A stretch of DNA of 22,116 bases, taken from Comamonadaceae bacterium. Lineage in GTDB: Bacteria > Pseudomonadota > Gammaproteobacteria > Burkholderiales > Burkholderiaceae_C. A program made the position numbers and the translations under genes. The notes beneath the pieces are model-generated. The model saw only the letters and a list, made by a program, of their open reading frames with translations, was not told the origin of the DNA and made no database searches. The stretch lies in NCBI GenBank assembly GCA_947374505.1, contig CANCCE010000016.1:1-22116 (forward strand). The letters are read 5' to 3'. Positions 6,220 to 14,021 of the stretch are shown here, in pieces. Each line of letters starts with the position of its first letter. Position 1 is the first letter of the stretch.

Positions 6220-7772
6220 TGCTGCCCCAACGTGCCTTGGTCTGGTTCAAACGCGATCTGCGCGTGCTCGACCACGCGCCCTTGTCGGCTGCACAAAACC
6301 AGCATGACGTCCTCGGCCTGTTCATCATCGAGCCCGAATGGCTGCAAAGCCCGGAATGTGACGCCTGCCACGTCGACTTTGCGCTCGGCTGTCTTCAAGA
6401 ACTTCGCGCCGCTTTGGCCCTGCTTGGCATGCCGCTGCTGGTGCGTGTGGGCCCCGCAACTGAGGTGCTTGAAAAGCTACATTCTGAGGTGGGATTCAGT
6501 CATGTGTTGAGCCACGAAGAAACCGGTACAGGTTGGTCTTATCAACGTGATTTGAAGGTTGCTGCCTGGTGTCGTTCGCAGCAAGTGAGGTGGCAGGAAT
6601 TCACGCAGACCGGCGTTGTTCGCCGTCTGCGCAGTCGTTCGGGCTGGGCTAAGCGTTGGCAGTCGCGGATGGACGCCCCTTTGATTCTGCCCAACGATAG
6701 TTTCAACGCCGCTGTGTCAGTGGCGCAACCCGACTTGCCGACCCTCACCAGTTTGGGGCTCGCACCGCACGGCAAGACCTTGCAAGCGGCGGGCGAAAAA
6801 GCCGCTCAGCAAACACTCCAATCTTTTCTGCAATCACGCGGGCACTACTACCGCAAAGCCATTTCAAGTCCGCTGTCGGCGCAAGACGGCTGCAGTCGCT
6901 TGAGTCCGCATCTGGCCTTTGGCACGCTGTCGATGCGAACCGTACACCAAGCCACCGAGGCCGCTATCGCCAGCACCAACAACCGCGGTTTGGCCTATGC
7001 CCTGCGTGGCTTTGCCGGGCGGCTTCGCTGGCACTGCCATTTCATGCAGAAGCTGGAAGATGAGCCCGGTATTGAGTTCAACAATTTCGCCCGCGCCTGT
7101 GACGGACTGCGTGAAGATGAGTTCAATCCAGATTACTTTGTGGCTTGGTGTGCCGGGCGAACCGGCTACCCCATGGTGGATGCCTGCATGCGCTCACTCA
7201 AAGCCACCGGCTGGCTTAACTTTCGGATGCGGGCGATGCTGGTGAGTTTTTCAAGCTACCACCTGTGGCTGCATTGGCGTGAGCCTGGCCTCTTTTTAGC
7301 GCGCCAATTCTTGGACTTCGAGCCGGGGATTCATTGGAGCCAGATGCAGATGCAAAGTGGCACCACCGGCATCAACACCTTGCGCATCTATTCGCCCACC
7401 AAGCAGGCGCATGACCAAGACCCCGAAGGGCTGTTCATCCGCCGCTGGGTGCCCGAACTGGCGCGGGTGCCACTGCCTTACTTGGCCGAGCCGTGGAAGA
7501 TGGACATCAGCGTGCAGCGCATGGTCGGCTGCATCATCGGAGCGGATTACCCGGCCCCGATCGTTGATGAAAAAGTTGCAATGAAGTTAGCCAAAGACCG
7601 CTTGTATGGTCTGCGTCAGACCTCTGCGGCACGCCTTGAGGCGGGTGCTGTGCAGGCCCGTCACGGTTCACGCAAAAGCGGTTTGCCTGCAACCGGGCAA
7701 GCGCGTAAGAGCACGCGCGGGCGTACCGTCAAAGCCCTGAATGAGCCATCACAGCAAGGCGATCTTTTCTGA
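6219..7772 (+). CDS. Cryptochrome/DNA photolyase family flavoprotein
   Basis: A 517-residue protein with an N-terminal photolyase alpha/beta domain ('ALVWFKRDLRVLDHAPL', residues 6-22) and a C-terminal FAD domain: 'LSPHLAFGTLSMR' (228-240), 'GRTGYPMVDACMR' (313-325) and 'PEGLFIRRWVPEL' (402-414). Photolyases use blue or near-UV light and FADH- to split pyrimidine dimers. The region that usually carries the flavin-near Trp pair and GTG reads 'IHWSQMQMQSGTTGIN' (371-386), unlike E. coli PhrB, and the usual 'TGWMHNR' is 'TGWLNFR'. Together these mark a divergent subgroup whose substrate (CPD, 6-4 or signalling) I cannot assign. The GTG start fits the family N-terminus and overlaps the previous stop. 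The C-terminal 50 residues are basic and low complexity. Confidence 0.9.
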   Translation: MLPQRALVWFKRDLRVLDHAPLSAAQNQHDVLGLFIIEPEWLQSPECDACHVDFALGCLQELRAALALLGMPLLVRVGPATEVLEKLHSEVGFSHVLSHEETGTGWSYQRDLKVAAWCRSQQVRWQEFTQTGVVRRLRSRSGWAKRWQSRMDAPLILPNDSFNAAVSVAQPDLPTLTSLGLAPHGKTLQAAGEKAAQQTLQSFLQSRGHYYRKAISSPLSAQDGCSRLSPHLAFGTLSMRTVHQATEAAIASTNNRGLAYALRGFAGRLRWHCHFMQKLEDEPGIEFNNFARACDGLREDEFNPDYFVAWCAGRTGYPMVDACMRSLKATGWLNFRMRAMLVSFSSYHLWLHWREPGLFLARQFLDFEPGIHWSQMQMQSGTTGINTLRIYSPTKQAHDQDPEGLFIRRWVPELARVPLPYLAEPWKMDISVQRMVGCIIGADYPAPIVDEKVAMKLAKDRLYGLRQTSAARLEAGAVQARHGSRKSGLPATGQARKSTRGRTVKALNEPSQQGDLF

Positions 7773-7783
7773 TCAACACAAAG

Positions 7784-7948
7784 ATGAAAAAAGACTTCAA
7801 AGGCAACAAACAATCCCTGCCCAGCAAGCCCTGTGCTGTTTGCGGGCGCAGCATGACGTGGCGCAAGGCGTGGGCGAAAAATTGGGAATCGGTGCTGTAT
7901 TGCTCTGATGCCTGTCGGGCTAAAAAGAAAAATCCAGTCAGTGCTTAG
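7784..7948 (+). CDS. DUF2256 domain protein (small zinc-ribbon-like)
   Basis: A 54-residue basic protein with 'PCAVCGRSMTWRKAW' and 'YCSDACRAKKK': Cys17, Cys20, Cys40 and Cys44 form a CxxC-x19-CxxxC set expected to bind zinc. This is the DUF2256 pattern as I know it, of unknown function and frequently beside cryptochrome/photolyase genes. The ATG lies 11 bases after the photolyase stop, so it is the fourth gene of the operon. Its 3' end overlaps the 3' end of the convergent amidohydrolase gene by 4 bases. Confidence 0.85.
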   Translation: MKKDFKGNKQSLPSKPCAVCGRSMTWRKAWAKNWESVLYCSDACRAKKKNPVSA

Positions 7949-9597
7949 GGCTTGGAAAATGGCGTCTCCGCATGCACAACAACACCCCCCACCATGGTGA
8001 GCAAGGAGTGGATCTTGGCAATCTTGTCCACCGGAATCGTCAGGTAGTCCTCACTCAAAACGACGACATCCGCTAATTTGCCAATTTGAAGTGTGCCGCG
8101 GTTCTTTTCGTCGTGGGCGAGCCAGGCACTGCCTTGGGTATACAAGCGAAGCGATTCCATCCGGGAGGGTGTTTCTTCAGGACCACGCAACACGCGGCCT
8201 GAGGCCGACTTCCCATCCAGCATCCAGCGCAATGCAATGAAGGGGTTGTAGTCTGCGACACGGTGTGCATCCGTGCCCGCCCCGATGTTGACACCCACCC
8301 GCATGGCTGTTTTCATGGGCGGCATGCGCTCGACAATTTTTTCTCCATGAACCGCAAGCGAGCGGTCGCCGTCCAAGTACATGGCGTCCTGCATGGCCCA
8401 ACCCACGCCCAAGGCTTTCATGCGTTTGAAGGTTGCTTCAGTGCCATTGTTCAGGTGCGCAATCGACCAACGCAGCTGATCGATAGGGAACTCACGGTGC
8501 ACCCTTTCAAAAACATCCAACAGTTTTCCGACTGAGGCGTTTTCGTGCCAGTGCTGGGTCAGCGTCATGCCGTTTTGAGCGGCCCAACGGGCGACCTCGT
8601 AAAACTTGTCTTGATCGGCTTGCGTCGGCTTATCGTTGTTGTACATGCTGAAAGTCACACGCTCACCGACGCCGTTGAACCTCAAAAAATCATCGCCGAA
8701 CTTCATTGGAAGCAGTTGGGTGAGCTCCTTGAACTCGTTGAACTCTTGGTCTTTCTTTTGTGAGAAATAACTGTAGTTCACGCGTACGGTGAGTTCATGG
8801 TCGCGCCAGACTTTGAAGAGGGGGGCATATTCGCTGGGTTCCATGTTGAAGCCACCAGGGTCCATCACGCCGGTCACGCCGACGCGATTGAGCTCTTTGA
8901 AGAACTTGCGAGTGCCCGTGACTTTTTGCTCGAAGGTCGGCTTTGGCAACTTGTCGAAAAGCTGCACGATACCGCCCGTGATGGCCCCCGTGGGCTGGCC
9001 CGCTGCATCGCGAACCATTTTTCCGCCGCCGGGCAAATCCGAATCAGAGGCGATGTTGAGGACTTGATAGGCGGCTGGCGTCATCATGGCCCAGCCATAC
9101 ATCCATTGCACATAGACCGGATTGTTGGGCGCTGCCAACATCAGTTCTGCCTGCGTCGGGCGGCGGCGTTCTTTGAACTGCTCCTCCGTCCAGCCGCCGG
9201 CCACGACCAGCCACTCACCCGGTTTGGCGTTGGCTGCGGCTTGGCGCAGCCGGCCTAAGGCGTCTTCAATGGACGACAGGCCAATCCAGTGGACCTCTGT
9301 GCTGTAGCTCAACGCTGCACGGATGGCATGCATATGCGAATCGATCAGCCCGGGAATCACGGTCTTGCCTTTGAGATCCAGCACGCGCGTAGCGGAACCC
9401 ACCCAAGGTTTCATTTGCAAAGACGTCCCCGTAGCCACAATACGGCCATCTCGCACAGCCAAGGCCTGATAGGTCGTGTTTTTGTCATCAACGCTGAGAA
9501 TTTTTCCATTTAAAAAAACGGTTTGTGCCGGTTGAGCCCAGACGCTGGACAGGCCCAAAGTCCCAAAAAGTGCACAAGTGCTCAAGAAGCGTTTCAT
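7945..9597 (-). CDS. Exported amidohydrolase, YtcJ-like (amidohydrolase family 3)
   Basis: A 550-residue protein. The ATG at 9597 gives a clear signal peptide ('MKRFLSTCALFGTLGLSSVW', cleavage likely after Ala21), so it is probably periplasmic; an upstream TTG would spoil this. The amidohydrolase barrel shows 'VIPGLIDSHMHA' with the metal-binding HxH at His88/His90, later 'LTQHWHEN' and 'AHLNNGTEAT', and the C-terminal metal Asp in 'GAGTDAHRVADYNPF'. 'GKLADVVVLSEDYLTI' is the typical return to the small beta domain. The family hydrolyses C-N bonds of varied substrates; the substrate here is unknown. It stands alone on its strand with its own promoter and inverted repeat, so it may be specifically regulated. 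Confidence 0.9.
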   Translation of the reverse strand: MKRFLSTCALFGTLGLSSVWAQPAQTVFLNGKILSVDDKNTTYQALAVRDGRIVATGTSLQMKPWVGSATRVLDLKGKTVIPGLIDSHMHAIRAALSYSTEVHWIGLSSIEDALGRLRQAAANAKPGEWLVVAGGWTEEQFKERRRPTQAELMLAAPNNPVYVQWMYGWAMMTPAAYQVLNIASDSDLPGGGKMVRDAAGQPTGAITGGIVQLFDKLPKPTFEQKVTGTRKFFKELNRVGVTGVMDPGGFNMEPSEYAPLFKVWRDHELTVRVNYSYFSQKKDQEFNEFKELTQLLPMKFGDDFLRFNGVGERVTFSMYNNDKPTQADQDKFYEVARWAAQNGMTLTQHWHENASVGKLLDVFERVHREFPIDQLRWSIAHLNNGTEATFKRMKALGVGWAMQDAMYLDGDRSLAVHGEKIVERMPPMKTAMRVGVNIGAGTDAHRVADYNPFIALRWMLDGKSASGRVLRGPEETPSRMESLRLYTQGSAWLAHDEKNRGTLQIGKLADVVVLSEDYLTIPVDKIAKIHSLLTMVGGVVVHAETPFSKP

Positions 9598-9623
9598 GTG
9601 TTGTCGACTTTCAAAGGTTGTTG

Positions 9624-9650
9624 ACGGGATCAAGGCATCCGTGATCCCGT
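9624..9650 (-). repeat. 9-bp perfect inverted repeat in the amidohydrolase leader
   Basis: The arms ACGGGATCA (9624-9632) and TGATCCCGT (9642-9650) surround a 9-base centre. The repeat lies 27-53 bases before the amidohydrolase ATG and just downstream of the predicted promoter. Total length is 27 bases, like an operator for a dimeric regulator (LacI, GntR or TetR type in size). As RNA it could form a hairpin near the 5' end. No regulator gene adjoins. Confidence 0.55.
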
Positions 9651-9667
9651 GGTTGGCAATGGCACAC

Positions 9668-9697
9668 TTTGTAACCTTGTGTCAGGGCTACTGTCAA
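9668..9697 (-). promoter_or_regulatory. Candidate sigma70 promoter of the amidohydrolase gene
   Basis: On the minus strand a perfect -35 TTGACA (9692-9697) is followed after 18 bases by TACAAA (9668-9673), matching 4 of 6 consensus -10 bases. The expected transcript start near 9660 would put the inverted repeat at 9624-9650 in the first transcribed bases, a common repressor position. Confidence 0.5.
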
Positions 9698-9843
9698 TTA
9701 AACAGATTGGAATTCTCAATTTCAGTTTTTTGAAGTTGCCAGGTCCGCCTTTGCGCAGCGTCGCAATGTCCCAGGGGTAACTGCGAGAATGTAGATGCAT
9801 CGTGCGAAAAATGGCAGATGATTCAACAAAGTAACTCGATCAA

Positions 9844-10851
9844 GTGGAAAAAATTCAATCAAATCAACACTATTTATCTGGCCGCTTATCGGTTGCCCCG
9901 ATGATGGACTGGACGGATAAACATTGCCGTTACTTTCACCGGCTGTTGAGTCGCCACGCATTGCTGTACACCGAGATGGTCACCACCGGCGCTTTGCTGC
10001 ATGGTGATGTGCCTCGGCATTTGCGCTTCAACACTGAAGAACACCCGGTGGCTTTGCAGCTGGGCGGCAGCGAACCGGCAGATCTGGCGCAGGCCGCGCG
10101 GCTGGGCGAAGCGTGGGGCTATGACGAAATCAACCTGAACTGCGGTTGCCCGAGCGAACGCGTGCAGCGCGGTGCTTTTGGCGCTTGCCTGATGGCTGAA
10201 CCGCAGCTGGTCGCCGACGGCGTGAAGGCGATGCTTGATGTGGTGAAAGTGCCGGTGACGGTCAAGCACCGCATCGGCATTGACAAAGGCGAGAGCTACG
10301 ATTTCGTGCGTGATTTTGTTGGAGTCGTGAGTGACGCCGGTTGCCGCACCTTCATCGTCCATGCCCGCAATGCCTGGCTGAAAGGGCTGTCACCCAAAGA
10401 AAACCGCGAAGTGCCGCCACTGCGCTATGAGATGGTGCACCAGCTCAAACGCGACTTTCCGCAACTGAACATCATGATCAACGGTGGCATCAACACCGCT
10501 GAACAAGTGCACGCGCAATTGCAGCACATCGACGGCGTGATGATCGGCCGTGAGGCCTATCACAACCCTTGGTGGTTGGCCTCGTGGGACACTGACTTTT
10601 TTGGTGATGCAGCGCCTACCGAAGCGCTCACACGTGAACACATTGAGGCGCAAATGGTTGACTACATGGCGCGCGAATCAGCCTTGTATGGCACGCCTTG
10701 GAGCGCTATCGCCCGACACATGCTGGGCTTGCGCCACGGCTTGCCGGGGTCGCGTCGCTGGCGACAAGTTTGGAGTGACCACAAGCTCAAAACCTTGCCA
10801 CCCCATGAGGTGATGGTGCTGGCGCACGCTGAGTTAGAAATTAAAACGTGA
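9844..10851 (+). CDS. dusA: tRNA-dihydrouridine(20/20a) synthase DusA
   Basis: A 335-residue flavoenzyme that reduces uridines 20/20a in the tRNA D-loop with FMN and NADPH. It aligns by eye along its length with E. coli DusA: 'SVAPMMDWTDKHCRYF' (16-31), 'LLYTEMVTTGALLHGD', 'DEINLNCGCPSERVQ' with catalytic Cys102, 'HARNAWLKGLSPKENREVPP', 'INGGI' and 'DGVMIGREAYHNPW'. The GTG at 9844 is the only start upstream of the conserved core, since an in-frame stop lies at 9832; the ATG at 9901 would remove the conserved N-terminus. No good ribosome site is visible. The racemase-family gene follows after 10 bases and is probably co-transcribed. Confidence 0.96.
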   Translation: MEKIQSNQHYLSGRLSVAPMMDWTDKHCRYFHRLLSRHALLYTEMVTTGALLHGDVPRHLRFNTEEHPVALQLGGSEPADLAQAARLGEAWGYDEINLNCGCPSERVQRGAFGACLMAEPQLVADGVKAMLDVVKVPVTVKHRIGIDKGESYDFVRDFVGVVSDAGCRTFIVHARNAWLKGLSPKENREVPPLRYEMVHQLKRDFPQLNIMINGGINTAEQVHAQLQHIDGVMIGREAYHNPWWLASWDTDFFGDAAPTEALTREHIEAQMVDYMARESALYGTPWSAIARHMLGLRHGLPGSRRWRQVWSDHKLKTLPPHEVMVLAHAELEIKT

Positions 10852-10861
10852 AGATTACAAA

Positions 10862-11542
10862 ATGATGACTCCAAGAATTGCACTGATACACGCAACGCCC
10901 CTGGCCATGGACCCTGTGGCAACCGCTTTTGAGCTGCTTTGGCCAGAAGCCCGGCGGATGAATTTGCTCGATGACAGCTTGAGCGCAGACCTTGCCCGCG
11001 ATGGCTCTCTGAACCAAGCCATGGTTGACCGCATGGTTTGCCTTGCGCAGTACGTCAAAACGTGCGGTGCTGACGCCATCTTGTTCACCTGCTCGGCTTT
11101 TGGTCCCGCCATCGATGAGGTCAAGCGCACGATCGGCTTGCCAACCCTGAAACCGAACGAGGCCATGTTCAGCGATGCGCTGGACATTTGCGAGCAACTC
11201 GGTGGCCAGCGCAGCATCGGCTTGTTGACCACCTTCGCGCCTTCAGAAGCGCCGATGCGGGAAGAGCTGCTGGCGGCCATCCAGCAACGCAAGCTCAAGG
11301 TGAAGATTGAGGGTGCTTGTGCAACAGGTGGGATGGCTGCTTTGAATGCGGGTGACGCAGCTACTCACGACCGATTGATCATGGACAGCGCCAGAACATT
11401 GGCGACTTGCGATGTGCTGATGCTGGGTCAGTTTTCGATGGCACGAGCGCAAGCCTCTGTTGCTGACGCGCTTCAAAAGCCGGTGCTGACCAGTCCGGCC
11501 AGTGCCGTGCGCCAGCTCAAGGCGGTCCTCAGCTGCACCTGA
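10862..11542 (+). CDS. Asp/Glu/hydantoin racemase superfamily protein
   Basis: A 226-residue protein (225 if the second ATG at 10865 is used). The first catalytic cysteine motif is present as 'DAILFTCSAFGPAI' (Cys77). The second half, where racemases carry the partner cysteine, reads 'LMLGQFSMARA' (187-197) with no Cys. True two-base racemases need both, so this may be a one-cysteine relative such as the arylmalonate-decarboxylase-like or isomerase branch, or a divergent racemase. It follows dusA by 10 bases, but no functional link to tRNA modification is apparent. The substrate is unknown. Confidence 0.82.
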   Translation: MMTPRIALIHATPLAMDPVATAFELLWPEARRMNLLDDSLSADLARDGSLNQAMVDRMVCLAQYVKTCGADAILFTCSAFGPAIDEVKRTIGLPTLKPNEAMFSDALDICEQLGGQRSIGLLTTFAPSEAPMREELLAAIQQRKLKVKIEGACATGGMAALNAGDAATHDRLIMDSARTLATCDVLMLGQFSMARAQASVADALQKPVLTSPASAVRQLKAVLSCT

Positions 11543-11560
11543 GACACGGTTTTTAGTTAA

Positions 11561-11577
11561 GCGCCGGACTCCCGCGC
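11561..11577. terminator. Weak hairpin between convergent genes, possible terminator
   Basis: GCGC at both ends, a C/C mismatch, then GG/CC around a 3-base loop. It lies in the 71-base gap between the racemase-family gene and ugd, which converge. No proper T-run follows on either strand, so it may not terminate transcription. Confidence 0.25.
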
Positions 11578-11613
11578 CAGCTTCTGCCGTTGCTGAAGTA
11601 ACCCGGTTGAGTG

Positions 11614-12999
11614 TTAAGCCGCGAGCGAGGTGAGCGTCTTTAACCCTTGCTGATCAAAGTCGAAGGCGTCCGTGCCCGCTGCACGACCGATGCCGGTGTA
11701 CTCAAACCCTAATTCCGCCATCAAGCTCGGTTCGTACAAGTTGCGACCGTCCAAGATGACGGGCTGCTTCAACAGCTTGGTGAGTTCTGCAAAGTCGGGA
11801 CTGCGGAACTCGCGCCATTCCGTCACGACAATGAGTGCATCTGATCCGTCAGCTGCTGAGAGGGGTTCTTTGCACAACTCAAATCCCGGTTGTTCTCCCC
11901 AGATCTCCTGCGCCCGATTCATCGCCACCGGGTCGAAGGCCTTGACCCTTGCGCCCCGGCTCAGCAGGTCGTTGATCAGGTCAACGCTGGGTGCCTCGCG
12001 CATGTCGTCGGTGCCCGGTTTGAAGGCCAAACCCCAGACCGCAAACTGCAGGCCGCTCAGGTCTTGCCCGAAGCGCGCCACCACGCGACGACCCAGCAAA
12101 CCGCGTTGGCGGTCGTTGATGGCTTGCGTTGCTTTCAACATGCTTAATTCAGCGCCAGCTTCATCGGCGATGTGGGCCAGCGCTCGAACATCTTTTGGAA
12201 AGCAAGAGCCGCCCCAGCCGCATCCAGCGTAAAGAAAATGGGTGCCGATGCGGGAGTCGCTGCCGATGCCGACGCGCACATGCTCAATGTCAGCGCCGAC
12301 TTTTTCTGCCAACAAGGCCATTTCATTCATGAAGCTGATGCGCGTGGCCAGCATGGCATTGGCGACGTACTTGGTCAGTTCGGCACTGCGGACATCCATC
12401 ATGATCAGGCGGTCCCGATTGCGCAGGAAAGGTGAGTACAAGGCGCGCATGAGCAGCGCGGCTTGTTCGTTGTCGCAGCCAACGACAACGCGGTCTGGCC
12501 GCATGAAGTCGTCAATCGCCACGCCTTCCTTCAAAAACTCCGGGTTCGACACCACGGAATACGGCAGCACCGCAGCACGTTGGCGCAAGGCGTTGGCAAT
12601 CGTCTTGCGCACCAGATCCGCTGTGCCCACAGGCACCGTGCTTTTGTTCACCACGACCTTGTAGTCGTGCATGTGTTCACCAATCGTTTGTGCCACACGC
12701 ATGACATGTTGCAGGTCGGCCGAGCCGTCGTCAGCGGCCGGTGTGCCGACCGCGATGAACAAGATCGTGCCATGCGCCACAGCGGCTGCCACGTCAGTTG
12801 TAAACGTCAGCCGACCCATGGCTGCATTGCGTTGCAACAGTGGCTCTAAGCCGAGTTCATGGATCGGCGAAATACCTTGCTGCAAGTCCGCGACCCGCTT
12901 GGTATCAACGTCAACACAGACCACGCTGTTGCCCATTTCGGACAAACAGGCCGCAGTCACCAAGCCGACATAACCGGCACCAAACACGCTGATTTTCAT
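11614..12999 (-). CDS. ugd: UDP-glucose 6-dehydrogenase
   Basis: A 461-residue enzyme that oxidises UDP-glucose to UDP-glucuronate with two NAD+. Visible features are the Rossmann motif 'GAGYVG' (7-12), 'NKSTVPVGT' (118-126), 'SNPEFLKEG' (151-159), the central dimer helix with 'ELTKYVANA', the catalytic Cys266 in 'GCGWGGSCFPKD' and the C-terminal NAD-like domain ending at 'VILDGRNLYEP'. The length is normal for bacterial Ugd. The ATG at 12999 has a GGAGTG ribosome site. It lies 93 bases downstream of psd on the same strand. UDP-glucuronate feeds capsule, LPS sugars or glucuronyl lipids; which one here is not shown. Confidence 0.96.
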   Translation of the reverse strand: MKISVFGAGYVGLVTAACLSEMGNSVVCVDVDTKRVADLQQGISPIHELGLEPLLQRNAAMGRLTFTTDVAAAVAHGTILFIAVGTPAADDGSADLQHVMRVAQTIGEHMHDYKVVVNKSTVPVGTADLVRKTIANALRQRAAVLPYSVVSNPEFLKEGVAIDDFMRPDRVVVGCDNEQAALLMRALYSPFLRNRDRLIMMDVRSAELTKYVANAMLATRISFMNEMALLAEKVGADIEHVRVGIGSDSRIGTHFLYAGCGWGGSCFPKDVRALAHIADEAGAELSMLKATQAINDRQRGLLGRRVVARFGQDLSGLQFAVWGLAFKPGTDDMREAPSVDLINDLLSRGARVKAFDPVAMNRAQEIWGEQPGFELCKEPLSAADGSDALIVVTEWREFRSPDFAELTKLLKQPVILDGRNLYEPSLMAELGFEYTGIGRAAGTDAFDFDQQGLKTLTSLAA

Positions 13000-13065
13000 A
13001 AGGCACTCCAGATTTTGAGGGGTCTATCTGAAGAGTGATGGTCGCTGCTAATCGTGTCGCAACGA

Positions 13066-13081
13066 TGACGCTTGTGCGTCA
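13066..13081. repeat. Short hairpin in the psd-ugd gap
   Basis: TGACGC and GCGTCA (6-bp arms) around the loop TTGT, in the 93-base space between psd and ugd. There is no T-run downstream on the minus strand, so attenuation or chance are both possible. Confidence 0.25.
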
Positions 13082-13092
13082 AAACTATGACA

Positions 13093-13968
13093 TCAGGCGG
13101 CAGGTTTTGGCAAATGCATCAGGGCTTGACCCATCCGGATCTGTTGCCCGTTTTCAATGCCGCTGCACAATTCGAACCCCTTGGGCGCAAAGACAATGAT
13201 GGTCGAGCCATGTTCAAACCAACCCAACTCCTGCCCTTTGACGCAAAGGGCAGCGCACGGCATTTCATTGGCGCCACGGTAGCGCAAATGCAACAACACA
13301 TTTAAAAAATGCAGGCGCATGCTGGCGACCAAAATGGCGGCCACTGGCACCAGGGCTATCGGCTGGCCGGTGGCTGTCAAACGGGCGCGCAGAACCGCGC
13401 GTTCATTGCGGCAAAACAGGCGCTCGACTCTTTTCAGGGCAATCGGGTTGACGTTCCAGGTGTCTCCGCTGATGTAGGTCACATGCTCTACCGTCATGTC
13501 GTGGGGCGCGTGGAAGCGGTGGTACATCCCCGACGTCAAGCGCAGCGTGACATAACTGCCGTCGTTGAACGCGGACGTGTCTTGACTGGGGCCAAAGAGT
13601 TCGGCGATTGAATACGGAAAGCCCTTGGCTTGTATCACCAAGCCATCTTCGACCCTCCCGCAGGCGCCCACGATGGCGTCGCTGGGGCTGCTCATGACCA
13701 TCGGGTTTGGGTCGATCACCCTGGCGCCAGCTTTGAGCTCGCGGGTGAAGCACTCATGCAGGCTGCCGAAGGTTGGCTGCTTGGCGTCGCTCAGGTCCAG
13801 CTCGGTGAACAGGCGCCAGCCCCGGATGGATAAACGTGCAAGCAGGGGACTCCGGATGTGGCTGAACCAGCCCATGAAGCGCGTCAGCAAGATGCGCGGG
13901 ACACGGTTGGTGAGCAGGAAGTTGATGTCTTCCTGCAGAAAAAAGCGACGAAAAAAATCAGTTTTCAT
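13093..13968 (-). CDS. psd: Phosphatidylserine decarboxylase proenzyme
   Basis: A 291-residue membrane-associated enzyme that converts phosphatidylserine to phosphatidylethanolamine. It should self-cleave at the 'FEHGST' motif between Gly254 and Ser255 to form the pyruvoyl group. Asp97 ('SPSDA') and His153 ('MYHRFHAPHD') match the known Asp/His/Ser self-processing set of E. coli Psd. The length fits the proteobacterial type. The start is 53 bases from the divergent aminotransferase gene. No clear ribosome site is visible, but the N-terminus 'MKTDFFRRFFLQEDINFLLT' is family-like. The usual genetic partner (pssA) is not in the window. Confidence 0.95.
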   Translation of the reverse strand: MKTDFFRRFFLQEDINFLLTNRVPRILLTRFMGWFSHIRSPLLARLSIRGWRLFTELDLSDAKQPTFGSLHECFTRELKAGARVIDPNPMVMSSPSDAIVGACGRVEDGLVIQAKGFPYSIAELFGPSQDTSAFNDGSYVTLRLTSGMYHRFHAPHDMTVEHVTYISGDTWNVNPIALKRVERLFCRNERAVLRARLTATGQPIALVPVAAILVASMRLHFLNVLLHLRYRGANEMPCAALCVKGQELGWFEHGSTIIVFAPKGFELCSGIENGQQIRMGQALMHLPKPAA

Positions 13969-14000
13969 AGAGTTGTCAAAAAAGGTAGTTAGCGTTGTGG

Positions 14001-14012
14001 AGTTTTAAAACT
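14001..14012. promoter_or_regulatory. 12-bp perfect palindrome between divergent psd and aminotransferase genes
   Basis: AGTTTTAAAACT lies in the 53-base divergent intergenic region, overlapping the area where -10 elements of both genes would fall. It could be a shared regulator site or simply part of an AT-rich promoter. Confidence 0.3.
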
Positions 14013-14021
14013 GAGGACTAT

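Noticed and set aside
7741..7911. An alternative frame starting with ATG at 7741, overlapping the photolyase end and the DUF2256 gene.
   Set aside because: It is out of frame with the conserved CxxC...CxxxC protein starting at 7784 and reads as low-information sequence.
9722..9961. A 79-residue minus-strand open frame across the dusA start.
   Set aside because: It overlaps the conserved N-terminus of DusA and shows no domain.
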